Shown here in pieces: positions 47,208 through 60,378 of a stretch of DNA of 64,000 nucleotides. A program made the position numbers and the translations under genes. Below the pieces are notes generated by a model. The model searched no databases, was not told the DNA's origin, and was given only the letters and a program-made list of their open reading frames with translations. This DNA is from Rhynochetos jubatus (taxonomy: Eukaryota > Chordata > Aves > Eurypygiformes > Rhynochetidae): NCBI GenBank assembly GCA_027574665.1, contig CM050649.1:61718150-61782149 (forward strand), given 5' to 3'. How positions within the stretch are numbered: the first letter of the stretch is position 1; each line of letters opens with the position of its first letter.

Positions 47208-48420
47208 GAGCAGAAATTCATGGAAGAAGGAGAGAGGAAAAACAACATAAAGTCTTCACCCTAAGGAAAAGCCTCCAGACCGTTGTGTGTGTAAAACTAG
47301 CTGAAATTATGCTTCTAATGATCTCCACCTTTTAAAAGTGGTGTTGTTCTTTATAAATAAACAGAGCTGCAGCCAAAGACGCTTGCATCAGTTTTTTCCT
47401 TCTGAACGAAATGGCCAGAAAAATCTCAAATTTTGACTGAGCAAAAGGAGAGAGTAACAGCATAATCTTTATACATCCTGACCTTAATATCAACTCCATT
47501 TACTTTATTACAAATTCAGCATTTATGATAACATACTACTGATGTTGTTACTCTCTCTTGAATATCCTTTTTAATTATATAGAAAACATTCACAATTGCT
47601 TCGTCTGTAATGCAGCATTTAGGTGAGCAGAGTAAAATCAAAGCAAGCTATTCTAAACAGCCCTAGTGTTCTGTGAGGGATCATGTCTAGAAGTGTTTAA
47701 CCTCGCGACTTCAGAGAAAGCATGGGTCTTTGGAATTTCTTTTTACTTTCTCAGGTGGATTTCTACTATGGGGATATATTAAACTGCCAGTTACTAATCT
47801 GTCTACTCAGAAGAGTTTTAAGAAGAAGATTCTGAAAGAAATTTCATTTTTCCATGAGAAAAATGCTGGCTTTTGCATGCATTTTACCAGATAGTCAGCA
47901 GATGTAAATTTGTAAATCACTATAGTTAAAAATAAATTCCATCTGAAATTAAATTTCATCTACTTACTGACAAATGGAGGGAGAGGGTAATCTACGGGAC
48001 TTAAAATTAGCTCAATATGCCATTTCCATAAATATATTAAATACTTAGAAGTGATTTATGTATAAATATCAAGAGCAATGACATCAGTAGCAGTTGCTTT
48101 GGTAGGTCAGCCTTTAAAAATTTTCAATTAGTTTCAGACAGACTTTACCAAACTTTATATGAAGAAGAAGAAGCAAGTCCTAGGAAATGGGTACATTGGA
48201 GACCAAAGGTCTGTGAGCCAAGGTAATTTAGCACTGCCAGGACAACACTAATAATTCTGAGCAGAGCAGTATCAACAGCATGAAAAAACTATTGGCCAAT
48301 GAAGACGTTTAGAATATATGAAGTATATTAACTGGACACAGAAAGAAACAAATGTTGTAAAAGTCGAAAGCAACATTACATATGCATCTGCTGGCCAGCT
48401 GTAGTGAGTAAATCTGGGCA
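47208..48420. other. AT-rich noncoding sequence, nothing recognised
   Basis: Unique-looking DNA without supported gene, repeat element or RNA gene. Confidence 0.6.
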
Positions 48421-49610
48421 ATTATTTTGGTGGGCTGATCTGCAGGACCTCACTAAGATGACAGTGCTCATCCAACACCCACAACATTGTTGTGGGACAC
48501 CACACCACCACTGTGGTCAAAGAATGACCTCCGTATAGGACAATCAGTGTTTGCAAACACAATACACAATTTATTTCTTATCAGTGCTATTTTGATCCAG
48601 ATGCTTCAGCCTTGAACCCTAGCAGTGCTGCTGCAGTTGACTTTAGAGAAGGGGTAACTGTGTTTTCAGGCTTAGAACCCTCCATAATGGTATTTCTCAA
48701 TTTCTTTGAATAGGCTCTATAGTTTCTCCTCTGATTTTATACTGGTGCTTATTCACTGGTTATAAAGTTTTGACAGGGTGGGAAGAAATAATCCCTTCTC
48801 CAAGAAAAAGGGTGGAAGTTAACAAAAAGGCCAAGAGCATACCAATGGAACATCTACACAGTGGGCAGCCCAATAATGAGGTATCTTTAGTGTTCTTACC
48901 ACACCATGCAGACTGAGGACACAAAAAGCCATTCAGCCCTACCATCAGCAGAACCTGGTGCACCATGTACTGGTCCAGGAGGGGTGAATATCTGCTAGCC
49001 TAATCACAGCCGTAGCCCCAAGTCCTGATCACTCATGAGTCTAGTGCACTCACCACTGACCTTGCTATGCATGTGCTACGAAGTCTGTCCAGGTATCTTC
49101 TGCTTTGCTTCCCCTATGACAACCATTAGGTACCCAATGCGCAGTAATTCTGGCTCAACCCATCACGCCAGATTCATTGCATTCACGTCACATCAGACCA
49201 GGTATGTACCCATTTCTCTGCTCTACAGACCGAAACTGAGGATCACCAGCTGCATGCTTTTGTGTGGAACAGTGTCGTCATGAGGCTGTGCAGTCTCCCC
49301 CACCTCCCCATGGCTCAGAGGCTGGGACTGTACCACCTACTGCCTGTGTCAGCTGTGGCCTTTGTCTGTCAGCATGACGTGATGAGCCAGGCAGGGTGCC
49401 AGGATGACATGACCGTATGGCCTCTGATCAAGGAGTAAGTTCCATTACAGCTATACGCTATTTTTGCTGAACAGCACAGACATCTCTTCAATATGTTATC
49501 TGTCTGCCTCTGCTGCTAGCCAGATGTTGGGAACAAACTAGGATTATCCCAGTGTGCTGATCTGTAGGACATCAACGTGACTAAAACTGACACTCATGCT
49601 TCCATAGTAT
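48421..49610. other. Unassigned segment bounded by similar 20-bp words
   Basis: The words GCTGATCTGCAGGACCTCA (near 48434-48452) and GCTGATCTGTAGGACATCA (near 49556-49574) are in the same orientation about 1.1 kb apart and differ at two positions. Between them lie a perfect palindrome at 48479-48495 and short unassigned frames (48760-48966 minus, 49035-49283 plus). The interval is more G+C-rich than its flanks, mostly at 48960-49430. It could be an unrecognised repeat or ERV-derived piece, or unique DNA. Confidence 0.2.
48479..48495. repeat. 17-bp palindrome
   Basis: CCACAACATTGTTGTGG has 8-bp perfect arms around one central base. It is followed by CCACACCACCACTGTGGTC, another partly self-complementary stretch. 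Confidence 0.9.
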
Positions 49611-52600
49611 AAATAGAACACAACTAACCAGAAAACTGGGTAAGAGGGCCCAGACAATTTACATCAGAATCCTCCTCTACTTGGATATAGTAATCCCAAT
49701 TAAAAAAAATCAAAATATATATAGTGGTTTCACAGAAGGTCTCCCTGGAAAATGGGCATCTGTTTGAATCAACACGGAACTCTAAGTAAGTGGTGAAAAA
49801 TGAAATCCTATAATCAACAGAATAACAAAGTTCAAGAGTAACAGAAGAAAGAAGATAGTAGAATATGAGTCAGTTTGTACATACAGTTAGTATGGCAACT
49901 TTGAAACTCTTCAGTGTCTTGAAAAGTGTGAATAAAAGAAAAGAGACCTGGAAAGCACTCAAAAGAGATTGAAAAATAGGAAAGGATTTGGGTGCTTCTT
50001 GGAGAGGTTGGCTGTTTTTCTTAGTTAGTTCATGCTGCTACTGTAGAAATACAAGCAATTAGATCCACTGAAGAAATTCATGAAAGGAAAACATTTAAAT
50101 TGAGACAAAAAAATAAGACTTTGCTTTTTTTTTTTTTTTTCCTTTCTCTGACATTAACTTTAGAAGGCACTTTTCTGTCTACATCTTATTTCATGTGAAC
50201 TTTCTGTTTCAGGAATCTAGTAGCTGAGTTAGTGGCAACTGGAAAAAAGGGACCCACACATTGTCTGCCTTTCCAAACTGGTAAAATAAAATTTGAGCTG
50301 GCGTAGAATTTACAGGTAGATATACTATGAGCAATTTTTTTTTGCATTATTGGTGTATTTGTAGAGGTTATTTGGGTTTTATTTTAGTAGCTACTTGAGA
50401 AGAGTCTTCAAAGAGGTACAAGTTCAAAGGTGAAGGGCAGAGTAAGTTTTCTGGTTTAGAAATATACGAAGGAAAATATGGTAATGTTGGCCTTTGTCTT
50501 GTATGGTTTTCCATTTTTTCTAATGTTAGAAGCAGCAAACAGTTATTTAAAGGAGAATGAAAATTATTATTTTGTCATGAAAAAAGCAAGTGAAAACTGG
50601 GAAAACTAAAAAATCCAAACTCTGAAAATTGCTTATGTGAAATCAAATCAGAAACAAGAACTGTAGTTTTGTAACACAAAAGTAATACAATTTATTTTTC
50701 ACTACAAACTTAAATAGTGCAACAAATTTGTGTGCAGTTGGGGTCTCAAAAATACGAGAAATAAACATCATGCTAGTACAGTCATGGATACAGTTTTTGG
50801 TATGATACACCAAGCAAATGAAACTGAATTTATGAAGTGGTATACGAGAAAAAATAGAGCTGAATTAGTCAATAATTCCTCATTCTGGAGGATCATTTCT
50901 TGCACCAGGGCTTTCAGTTTCTCTCTCTAATACATATGTCTGTCAGATTCCCTGAGATTTCCTTATTGTTTCTGTTTATAATTCTTAACTGTTTTGTTGC
51001 TCTTCTTCAGGGCCATCTGACCTCATTAAAATATGTTTTCTGTCTCATAAATCAACTGCAAAAAGAAGAGAGTGAACCGTCTCTGATCTAGTTATTGTTG
51101 GCAATCTTTCAGAAAGCAAAGTCATCTATCTTTATTTTCAGAAACGGAATCACTGTATTCAGCTACCTAAATCTCCCCTTCCCTACCCCCAAAGAAAACA
51201 AACATTGACAATAATAAGAAATAAGGGATGAATTCCGTTCAGAATTAAAATTGAATTCAACTAGGAAATACCATTATTTATTTTTAAAGGAGCAGTTATT
51301 TACTAGCTACCTTATGCATAAAATGTGAGTTAGGTGTCTGCAAGAAGTAATAAAGTGGTTGGTCTTTAGTCACAAAATTAAACCTATACTGATCTAAGAT
51401 TACAGCTCGAGGTGTCCTACAGATCCTTATGCAGACCCAGTCCTCACCTGTCTTATAGTCTTGATCCAATACAGATTTTTAGCTTAAGGAAGACAGGAAA
51501 TCATAGCTTACTTGACCCGAGCAGCAGAACAGCTGCTATCATGGGTAAAGATTGCTTGGCTTAGACCCTAACCAGACATAATGATGAAATCTGATCCAGC
51601 AAATGCTCTGGGATAATATTTATTTGCTAAAACTTGAACAAAGGTAAGACAATAGAAGTAGTGGTGTGAAGTGTTGGACTGTTTATATGAGCATGGGTTT
51701 GTCTAGACACTTTAAACTAATGGTAAAATCAGCTGTAATTGCATCAAAGTAAAATTGAACGGGGTGGGTGGGAGAGGGCGGCAGAGCTTTGTAGCAAAAC
51801 AGAGGCTAGATTTAGCGAGACTGAGTTGCTGGGGCACTCCTGTGTAACGTCCCAGCAAAAAACCAAGAGTCAGACTGCTCAGCTGTTACTAAAAAGGACA
51901 TTTCTTGTGGGCTTGAGTGAAAACTGTTAACTTCTTTTCCTTTGTAGTAAAACCATTCCATGGATGATTCCCAGTTTTTTGGAGAGTCATCATGCCCAGA
52001 TGGCTTTTAAAGCAGGTGTGACAATGTGTGTTGCAATTTGTGGGAATAAGGTCGGACAAGATTACAGACAAGTCTACTGTCTGCCTTCACCAGCACATAG
52101 GCTTGTGATGCCCCAGGGAGGGGAAACAAACCCTGCTAGTGTAGACACAGCAGCCAAAACATTAAAAATAAAGAAAAGGATTTTTAATTTTTTTTTTTTT
52201 TTCCCCATAGGTTTTACTTTTGCTTAAAGAAAGAGTAAAAAGTATATTGGCAAAAGGACTTTACAGTTATAACCCCTAGGCCTCTTTCCAGCATAGCTCC
52301 ATCAGCAAAATATACCACTCAACCAGCAGACTAATGTGAGACAGTAAATCTTCTAAGTCTAGACCCGTACTTAGCATTCACTTCCAGATCCAATCTGGGA
52401 AGATTCTATGTGTTTGTATTAAAACCCTAATTTACTTTGACTAAGTAATAATAATTATAAGCACAATGTATCTAGCCAGCATAAAAACCAGGCTTATTGT
52501 TTTGCATTCTGATATCATCTCAGTACAGCCAGGAAAAATGTCTGTGATATATCTTTTTTTGTGAAAGCTACTCGTAAATTAGTTTTTAAAAATGGACTGA

Positions 52601-53892
52601 AAGATGAAGGCTACTGGAATAGCCCCAAAGTCAAAACACAGAACCTGGTCAGCCTTTCTTGACCTATCACTCAAGAAACACACGATAAGACTGATGACGC
52701 ATTGATTAACCACATGTAGAAAAGGTGAATGGCGGGATGCATACAAAGAAGATAATAAAGTTAGCTGTTTCATCACACATGTCTGTGAAGCAGGGATTTC
52801 TACCAGCAGCTGAGCGTTTTGCTCGTCAAGCGTGTTTAACCTCATAGAGTGAAAATCTTTCCATGGTGTTTGAGCTTTGCAGATTTAAAATTATTGTGCT
52901 CCTCCAGATGTGACCTTCCCTTCTCCACACCCAACAAACGCAACTGGTGAAAAGATTGGATCACTCTTCCCTATCATAAATTCCACAAAAAACAGCCTAG
53001 GGAAAAGGGAAATTCCATGAGTTTCTAATCAAAGTTTCTACAATTGTTTTTCCTTGTAGAATGACAGGGAATAAAGGATGGAGCCAAAAAGAAAGACGAA
53101 ACAGCTCAACACTGAACAGGAGAAAAGGAATAAAGAATTTTAGGATTTTGTCTTTTTCTCCAAAGGATCTAAAATACAAGGTCAGTTTTCTCTAAAAAGG
53201 CAAAAAGTTTAAGAGACTATCTCCTAAAAATGTGAAATTGTTAAAGGAGTTCAAAACCAGAAATTTAACAAGGTCATTTAAGGCTCTATTAGAGAAAGAG
53301 AACAATAAGCATACACTATGGAAACTGCCTGCACCAAATGAAATAATGTATTATTTTTAAAGCAGGGAATATTTATTAAATGAAATATAATACTAAAAGA
53401 AGAAATTGGAGCCAGTACTCTAAACAATTTGCAGAAGCATTTATGCAAGGATTTGTAAGTAACCTAAGTAACCTATTCTAACATGCTGGTTAGAGGACAA
53501 CTGTTAAGTGATTAGACTGAGACTCAAAATATTTGTTCATTTTTTCTTAAAGCCTCTTATTGTCTTTCATAGAAGAAATTGCAACTACCTCTGTAAATAA
53601 TTTTAAAAACATATGTTTTTGACTCAGCATTAGCTCATAATTAATTCTTTCTGGCTTACTAGGCTTAATCTGTCAGATATTCTGCACATTTTCTAAATTC
53701 AGGATTGCTCAACCGATAAACGCAGTATGTCATACATATATAATAGTGATGTACCAGAAAAGCCAAAATCACACCATTAACAGTCAATTTTGAACACAGT
53801 TTTAATAGTGTTTTACATGTTAAAACTAGAGAAAGAGAAATTTTGGAGTCTACTTATAAACATTTCTATATGAAAATTATGGATACTGTGAA
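49611..53892. other. AT-rich noncoding sequence, nothing recognised
   Basis: T-runs occur at 50125-50140 and 52188-52202. Frames at 50730-50930, 51739-51930, 51964-52227 and 52579-52845 are short and lack motifs. No element boundary was recognised. Confidence 0.55.
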
Positions 53893-53940
53893 GATTTGCA
53901 GCATCACAGCAGTGGAGATTTTCAGCATCATAGCAGTAAA
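53893..53940. repeat. 24-bp tandem duplication
   Basis: GATTTGCAGCATCACAGCAG plus TGGA is followed directly by GATTTTCAGCATCATAGCAG plus TAAA. The period is 24 bp with four mismatches. The two opposed frames that cross it (53813-54085 minus, 53843-54103 plus) owe their internal peptide repeat to it. Confidence 0.9.
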
Positions 53941-56900
53941 CAAAAAGGCTCAGGAACCATTCTGTGACCCTGATGGCAACTCGCTTATGTCCATGCAGCT
54001 GACTTCTTTTCCCTTCCAAAACAAGGTAGCTGCATTGAGACTGTGGGGCAGGAATGGTCCCTGTCACATGCAGACCCCTTACCACTGTTCAGCAGGCTTC
54101 TAGCTGGCTAAAGCTATATACCAGTGATTGATAATAACTATTGATCTAACAGTGTGGGCACTCACACAGTTGTGACTGAGACCCTACCCTGAGAGCATAA
54201 GCAATGTGCTAGTAAAGGCATATTAGTAAGTTCTCATGTTTCTTATGGTCTTCCTCTGAGAAATACAGATCTCCAGACTGTTCTGAGAACCTTTACTTCC
54301 TTCTCTGCTTTTGAACAATATTGGTAAGTTAAATCTCAGGCTTCAGACATTAGATGTCTTGCAAGCATCATGAAGAATTTTTCCTCTCAATTTGATAGTG
54401 TTCATTTTATAAATGATTTGGAGGATTATTTCTGTTTGCTAGCTTGTTTTCTCCCCTAAAATATTTGAGATATTGTCCAAAAGTTATGGTTTTAAACAGA
54501 TGAAAATAACCATTAAATAAAAATAGTTATAAAACAAAATGTGGCCAAATATAATCTAGGAATCCCCAAGTCTTGACTTTATTAGTTGTTTTTTTATTGT
54601 CCTGAAAAAGCTCTGTTTCAAAATGTAAAATTTAATTCACAAGAAGGTCATAATACTAAGGAGTAGTGTGTCTGACAAACAACAGCAACAGCAGTAGCAA
54701 TATTTACAACTGAATAGAAACTGTAAGGCAGCTACTAGATGACTTGGTTTTTGTCTTTCATCCTCCCACTGCATGTCATGTGTAGTATTTCTATACTTTT
54801 AAAGGAATGTAGAAACTATTTACAAACAAATAATTGACTTGGCAGTCAAAAGCTGAAACCCCTCTATTTATTTTCAAAAACTCAAGTACAGCAGAAGGAT
54901 AATCTTTCCTTCACTCAAGCAACAATGAGAACTTATCTTTGCACAGTTAAATTCCATGTCTCATTCAGTGCTCAAGCTTCTGTCTGAGGGATTGCCTATG
55001 TAGTACTGGAGCCAGAATTAAAAGTACTTTAACAGATAGGTCAAAGTACATAGTTTCTATAGTGGCATTTGAAATGTCTTCTCATTCTTCAACTTGTTTC
55101 AAAGTAACAAAAAGTATGAATCATAAATGAGGTAGTCATTTAAATTCACTTTACCTTATGGACAGTCCTAGGATTAATGGCAATGAATGATGCAGATACA
55201 GGTCCACTAGGCACTAGACTGAGAAAATAGTTTGCTAGAAGATCCACTAAAGAGACATCAAATTGCAGCTGTGAGACCCTGATGGACCTGAACAAATGAA
55301 AGCATTCTTCCTCACTAATGCCCATTAGAGTCTAACAGTCCTATTATAACTTTCCTAATTTTAGAAAAAACATTCATTTGAAGGAGAAGAAACAGCACTG
55401 ATTTGACAACTGAAGTTGCAGTTTCCACCAGCAAAATCAGGAAAAGAATCAAGCCTGCTGAACTGCTTGTGTGGAGATAGATGTTTTGAATGCGCCCCTT
55501 TAATTGCACTAGGTAAAAAGAGAATGTAAATCCAACAAGTATCAGTGAAATAATCTGTATTCACAACACTGTCCTAGTTACAAGTGTTTGTTCTTTATTC
55601 ATTTGGCATCACCTCTATGCTTCCTTTTTTCAATCTGCATTTTTTTCCATCCATGAGTGGCAGACCAGCAAGAAACATAGATTTGCAGTGCATTTGCATA
55701 ATATTACAGAAACTCTTCCCTTTGCCAATGCCAGCGATATAAAATGCTGTCAGTATAATGTTCTCATTTAGATCAAGTCAAGCAAGGTGCTCAGTCCATC
55801 CCTCGTCAGTCCATATCTTCCCTTGAACCAATTCTGAATTCCATATTGTAAAATACTGAGTATGTATACAGTACTTCTGCTTCATATAGCAAAACAAACA
55901 ACAAAGTCCAGATTTCTTCTTCCCTATGAGAAGAAGCTGGATGAAAAAGGATTTTTTTTTTAATGGTTCTTAAATTTAAGTCATTCACAGGCCCCTGTCT
56001 TTAGCTCAGCACTCTCTGACATTTTCCAGTAAACATAACTTTCTTGATGGCATGTGATGGAAATAAGGCCTCATAACTTGCTGAGGTTCAAGCACTTACT
56101 TTCCCATGGTGACAGGCAGCTAATAAGTATAACCCCAACAAGTAGTAGGAATGATGGCGGTCAGCAGGAAAGTTAAGAAGCAGGAAAGCTGAAGGCTTAA
56201 GAGGATGGATGTTAGCAGTAAAGCAAAGCCAGGTTAGTCTTGTGACAGGTATCAGTAAATGTAGAAGAAAATTGGTCTCAGAAACCAGAGTCAAACAAAC
56301 TTTCCTGTGGAAGACTCATGATGGTATGATCTTTTTTATAATACACTCAGTACTGCTGTGGTATAGGAATAGTTTAGTTGTGTAATGTCCACACCAAATT
56401 TTGTAATGTTGCACATGCTAAAAATAAGGCACAAAAGCTAACGATGAGTAATGTTTGTTACGTGACATAAACCTAGCTGGCACTGTAGCACAAGAATTAT
56501 CCTGTGCTACCCCTACCAGGCATTCAAAGTCCTGGGGCTGAAGAAGATAAAATAACATTGCTTTCAGAGACTGCATGATGAAGTGGCCTGCAGTTCACTC
56601 TATCTTTTGGTTATGATTGGCTTCTTGCCATAGGATGAAGTGCAAAGAACCCTTTGAAGAAACTAAGCGGAAAAAATAAGGAAAATGGCAAAGGTAAGAC
56701 ACTTGCTCTAAATAACTTCAAAGGAATTAAAACTGCAAAAGCTGAGCTAATAATAGGGAGCAAACCACCCTGTCTGACTTGGTAGATAATTGAGTAGATT
56801 ACTCTGCATAAAGGATGAAAAGAGATTTTAAAGCTTGAAGAGCCTGGAAAGAGAAGCTTGACTGAAACAGATGTCAGCAGAAAGATGACACGCTGGCACA

Positions 56901-59900
56901 CACCCACAGAAAGATAGATACTGAACAGGAATAACCATTTCTTTCTTTCAGCCATGGAGATAAGTGGGGGAGAGTGACTGGGGAACCTTTCAGCTTCCTT
57001 TGTGTAGTCCTCTTCTGTTCTTTATTCTCTATTCTAACGGCATTATTCTTTGTACTATTCTCTAAATGCCCTGTACCTCTCAAGAGCAAACAGGCTATGC
57101 ATTTGTGCAGATGCCTTTAGTTTGAAAGAGAGAACAAATCAACCTCCAGCAGGGATACACCCTGTGCAGGTGCCAAAGCCATATTAGCATTTGCTTACTC
57201 GGGCAGCTTGTGGGAGGTGGCAGGGCTCCACCACAGCACTTCACCTCCCAGCTGTGACAAAGAGGCAAACAGCTGCCTCCACCTGCAAACTTCATGAGAG
57301 GGCTTTCTCTTCCCTGAAATAGTTTGCTCTACTGGAAACTGCTGTTTCAAAAAGCAAACACAGAAAGCTGCTGGAATTATGAAATGGAAGCTTTTGAAAT
57401 AGTGTGTTTTTCAAATAATTTCTACATGATACTTTTATTGCTTTTTCTAATGTTTTCCAGCAAAGCTTTGTTTTAAACAAATGTTTTACATTGTTTATCA
57501 CTTATAGTAATGGCATGTTGCGTAACAATTCTGTTTCAAAAGTGGTTAAAAGGTCATTAAAAGTCTTTCCACAGAAAATTAAAAGGATCTTTTGCATTGC
57601 TGACTAATTTTCTTTATTAGGGGTAAGCACTAGCTGGCTTTCTGTATTTTCACTCAGATTGCTTAACCGCACAGGGCTTTTCCCCTTTCCCTACCAAGGC
57701 CAGAAGACAGAATGCTTCAGCAAATGACCTGGGATTTATGCATTTCAGGAGGATTATTGCACCCTGAGACAATTCCCAGTCCTCAGGAATAACTCAGTGC
57801 TCTGGAAACTTCTGGTGTTTTGTGTCTTGCACATGTATTTCTTTTGCTGTTTCGCCAAAGAGAAATGCTTGTAATGAAAATAGTGCCCCTGAGTTCAGTT
57901 ATACAGTGATTCAGTATAGCTACATTTAGGTCAAAGAAGCAAGGAACAAATTATACAGATTTGGTGTTCAGCAGTTCCTCTTCTTTCCTGATTTCCATGG
58001 AGAGGAAATGGGAATTTTGTACTGCCCGGAGCTGTGGCATGCTTTAAGAGGTCCCTGTTCTGGATTCCTGATACAGAAAAAAATAGAGGTGTGCTAAGAT
58101 CTGCAAAGTATATTTATGGACATGAAGTAAGTACAAAGAATATTTCTTATTCTTCAAAATTGTTATTCATCCAAATTTGTCTGTTAGTCTATATTCTGCT
58201 GTCTCTGCAAATGGATGGCTACAACAAGGTGTTACCAACACAAACCATTCTTTGATTTTATGATTATCACTATTTAATGTCAGAAGAAAAAAGACCTGCT
58301 TTTCATTAAAACTCTGACAGACATTGCTGCTTCTTTTGACCACAGTGTTTTTTAAGCTAACCTAGGGCCATCTAGGAGGTTGTGGAAAATATTCCACCCC
58401 CTTGAAGAAGAAACATGTTTTTTTCCAATCCCTTGTTATTGGCACACACCATAGTGTTAGCTCTGCTCCCTGGAACATTCAGGTTTAGAAAGTTATGATT
58501 CACTTAGCCCTAGTAGTTTCACGTGTACTGTGGTGTGTTACAACATTGTGCAGTGAAACATTTCCACCAGGGCTGCAGCCTTTCCGCCATCTGTCCCTGG
58601 AGTCCAAAAGGCCTTCAGGCCTTGCATTAAAGGTGAGATAGCTTCTACATACCTTTTTCTGTCTCTTAGTTCAAGACAACTTCTCTCAATTTATGTAGTA
58701 AGTAGAAGAATTCTATAATTGTAAGCACCTATAACTTTCATTAACCAATGAAATGATGAGGTTTGAATATTGCCAACACATTTATCACCTTCCATATAAG
58801 CAATCCCCATAAGGTTCTGCTTCCCTAGACATCAGAAAGAAAGATGAATAATGTGGTAATTTGTTTCCAAGTAAATTTTACTTTTTGTAGGGTTAGAACC
58901 ACAACACTGACCCGCAACAAACCCCTCTCACTACAGTGGTAGTAAGATAAATCCTGAGTATCGAGAGAGAGAAAGTATGTGCTCACTGCAAGTAACAACA
59001 GGAAGGCTGACTTGATCCCTCATAAGGTCAACATCCACTTCAAGCCAAGACAATTTTGCTTAAAATATCACAAGCCAAAATATTCCTGAGATGAGATTTA
59101 TATGTAATAACTGAGCCTTAAGCTGTCATCCCAAAACAAATGCATCATTTTCCCGTCATCAAAGAGCAAAAACTTTTCCCAAATGTTAAAACTACAGGGG
59201 TGTGGGCAGAAGAATTTCCAGATAAAATTGGCTCTTTAACTGCTTCTGTTTAGCATATCAATCTGCGGTATAACTTCAAAGGCTACATTTAAATAAACGT
59301 CTACATATATATAATTTGTTAACCAGCAGGTTGGATGGGGAGCTGGAGTTACACAACCTGTGCCTGGAGTGATCCTAATATGAGGGGTAGACACTGAAAA
59401 GTCACTCCTACAGCATCACGTTAGTCAGCTCTCTTTTGTTTATTACAAATAGTAAGTTCCTTATTGATATTTAACTTTTATGAGCCTGGAGGAAGAGGTA
59501 AATTGCCTAAAAGGGATTCAGATTGATAGCCTCACCAGTTTTAATTTTGTTTGTAGATCCCACAGCCATCTTTTCACTATCTGACTACTGTCTGGGGAAC
59601 ACAAAGGTTGATGTTGCTTTACAAATGTTTCCTGCTAATTTTTTCTAACTGTTTTGTATGTGGGCTATAATGTTGAAATGATGAGGATATATGTTCTAGG
59701 TCAAGTCCTTTTAATGAAACTCCATCTGTTCCAAGTATGACACTTAGATGAATGAGAACCTTTAGTTTTACACTTGGAAAACCACAATACTACAGTTTCA
59801 ATTATTTCTTTCAAGTTAGTATATTAAAAGCCTCTGTCTAGTGAGCCTTCTTTTTATTTGTTAGTAGTTCATTCTACGAAGAATTTTTTTATTAAATATC

Positions 59901-60341
59901 AGCTGAAGAACTCCTGGCATTTGTCTAATCAGATTCCAAGAATTATGTAAATTAAACTAATTGACAAACCTGGACTTAAACTTTTACATAAAGTCATAAT
60001 TGAATGCAAAACCCCCTACATCTTGAGTTAAGACCAGCAGCGTATTTCTATGGAAAGCAGTGGAAGCACAGTGACCTATGACACTTGGAGGAATCCTGTT
60101 TTAGGACTTTGTGGTAATCCTTTCTGAAAAGACATTTTTATGTTTTTCCTTCTTTGCGTCCTGGACTATTCAGAGATTTTCAGCTTCCCATTTCCTGAGT
60201 CGTTCTTCATTCTCTCTTCTGTCTGCTGAAAGGAGAGATATCTTTTCTGTTATTCCCCTTCCCAAAAGAAATAGGCATCTCACATTTTTCTAATTCAACC
60301 CAAAAAACCACACCCAGTTGCTAGCCTCATTTCTTCTGTAT
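53941..60341. other. AT-rich noncoding sequence, nothing recognised
   Basis: No supported gene or mobile element over 6.4 kb. The frames present (55315-55564, 56611-56955, 56874-57089, 57095-57295, 57292-57501, 58034-58255, 60111-60293) overlap, alternate strands and show no motif. A motif-dense segment at 57640-57830 is listed in the findings. Confidence 0.55.
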
Positions 60342-60378
60342 TCTGTCTCTCTTTTTTTTTTTTTTTTTTCTTTTTCCT
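60342..60378. repeat. Polypyrimidine stretch with T18
   Basis: An uninterrupted run of 18 T residues (60352-60369) sits in a longer pyrimidine stretch. On the minus strand it encodes the polylysine run of a spurious 67-codon frame. Confidence 0.93.
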
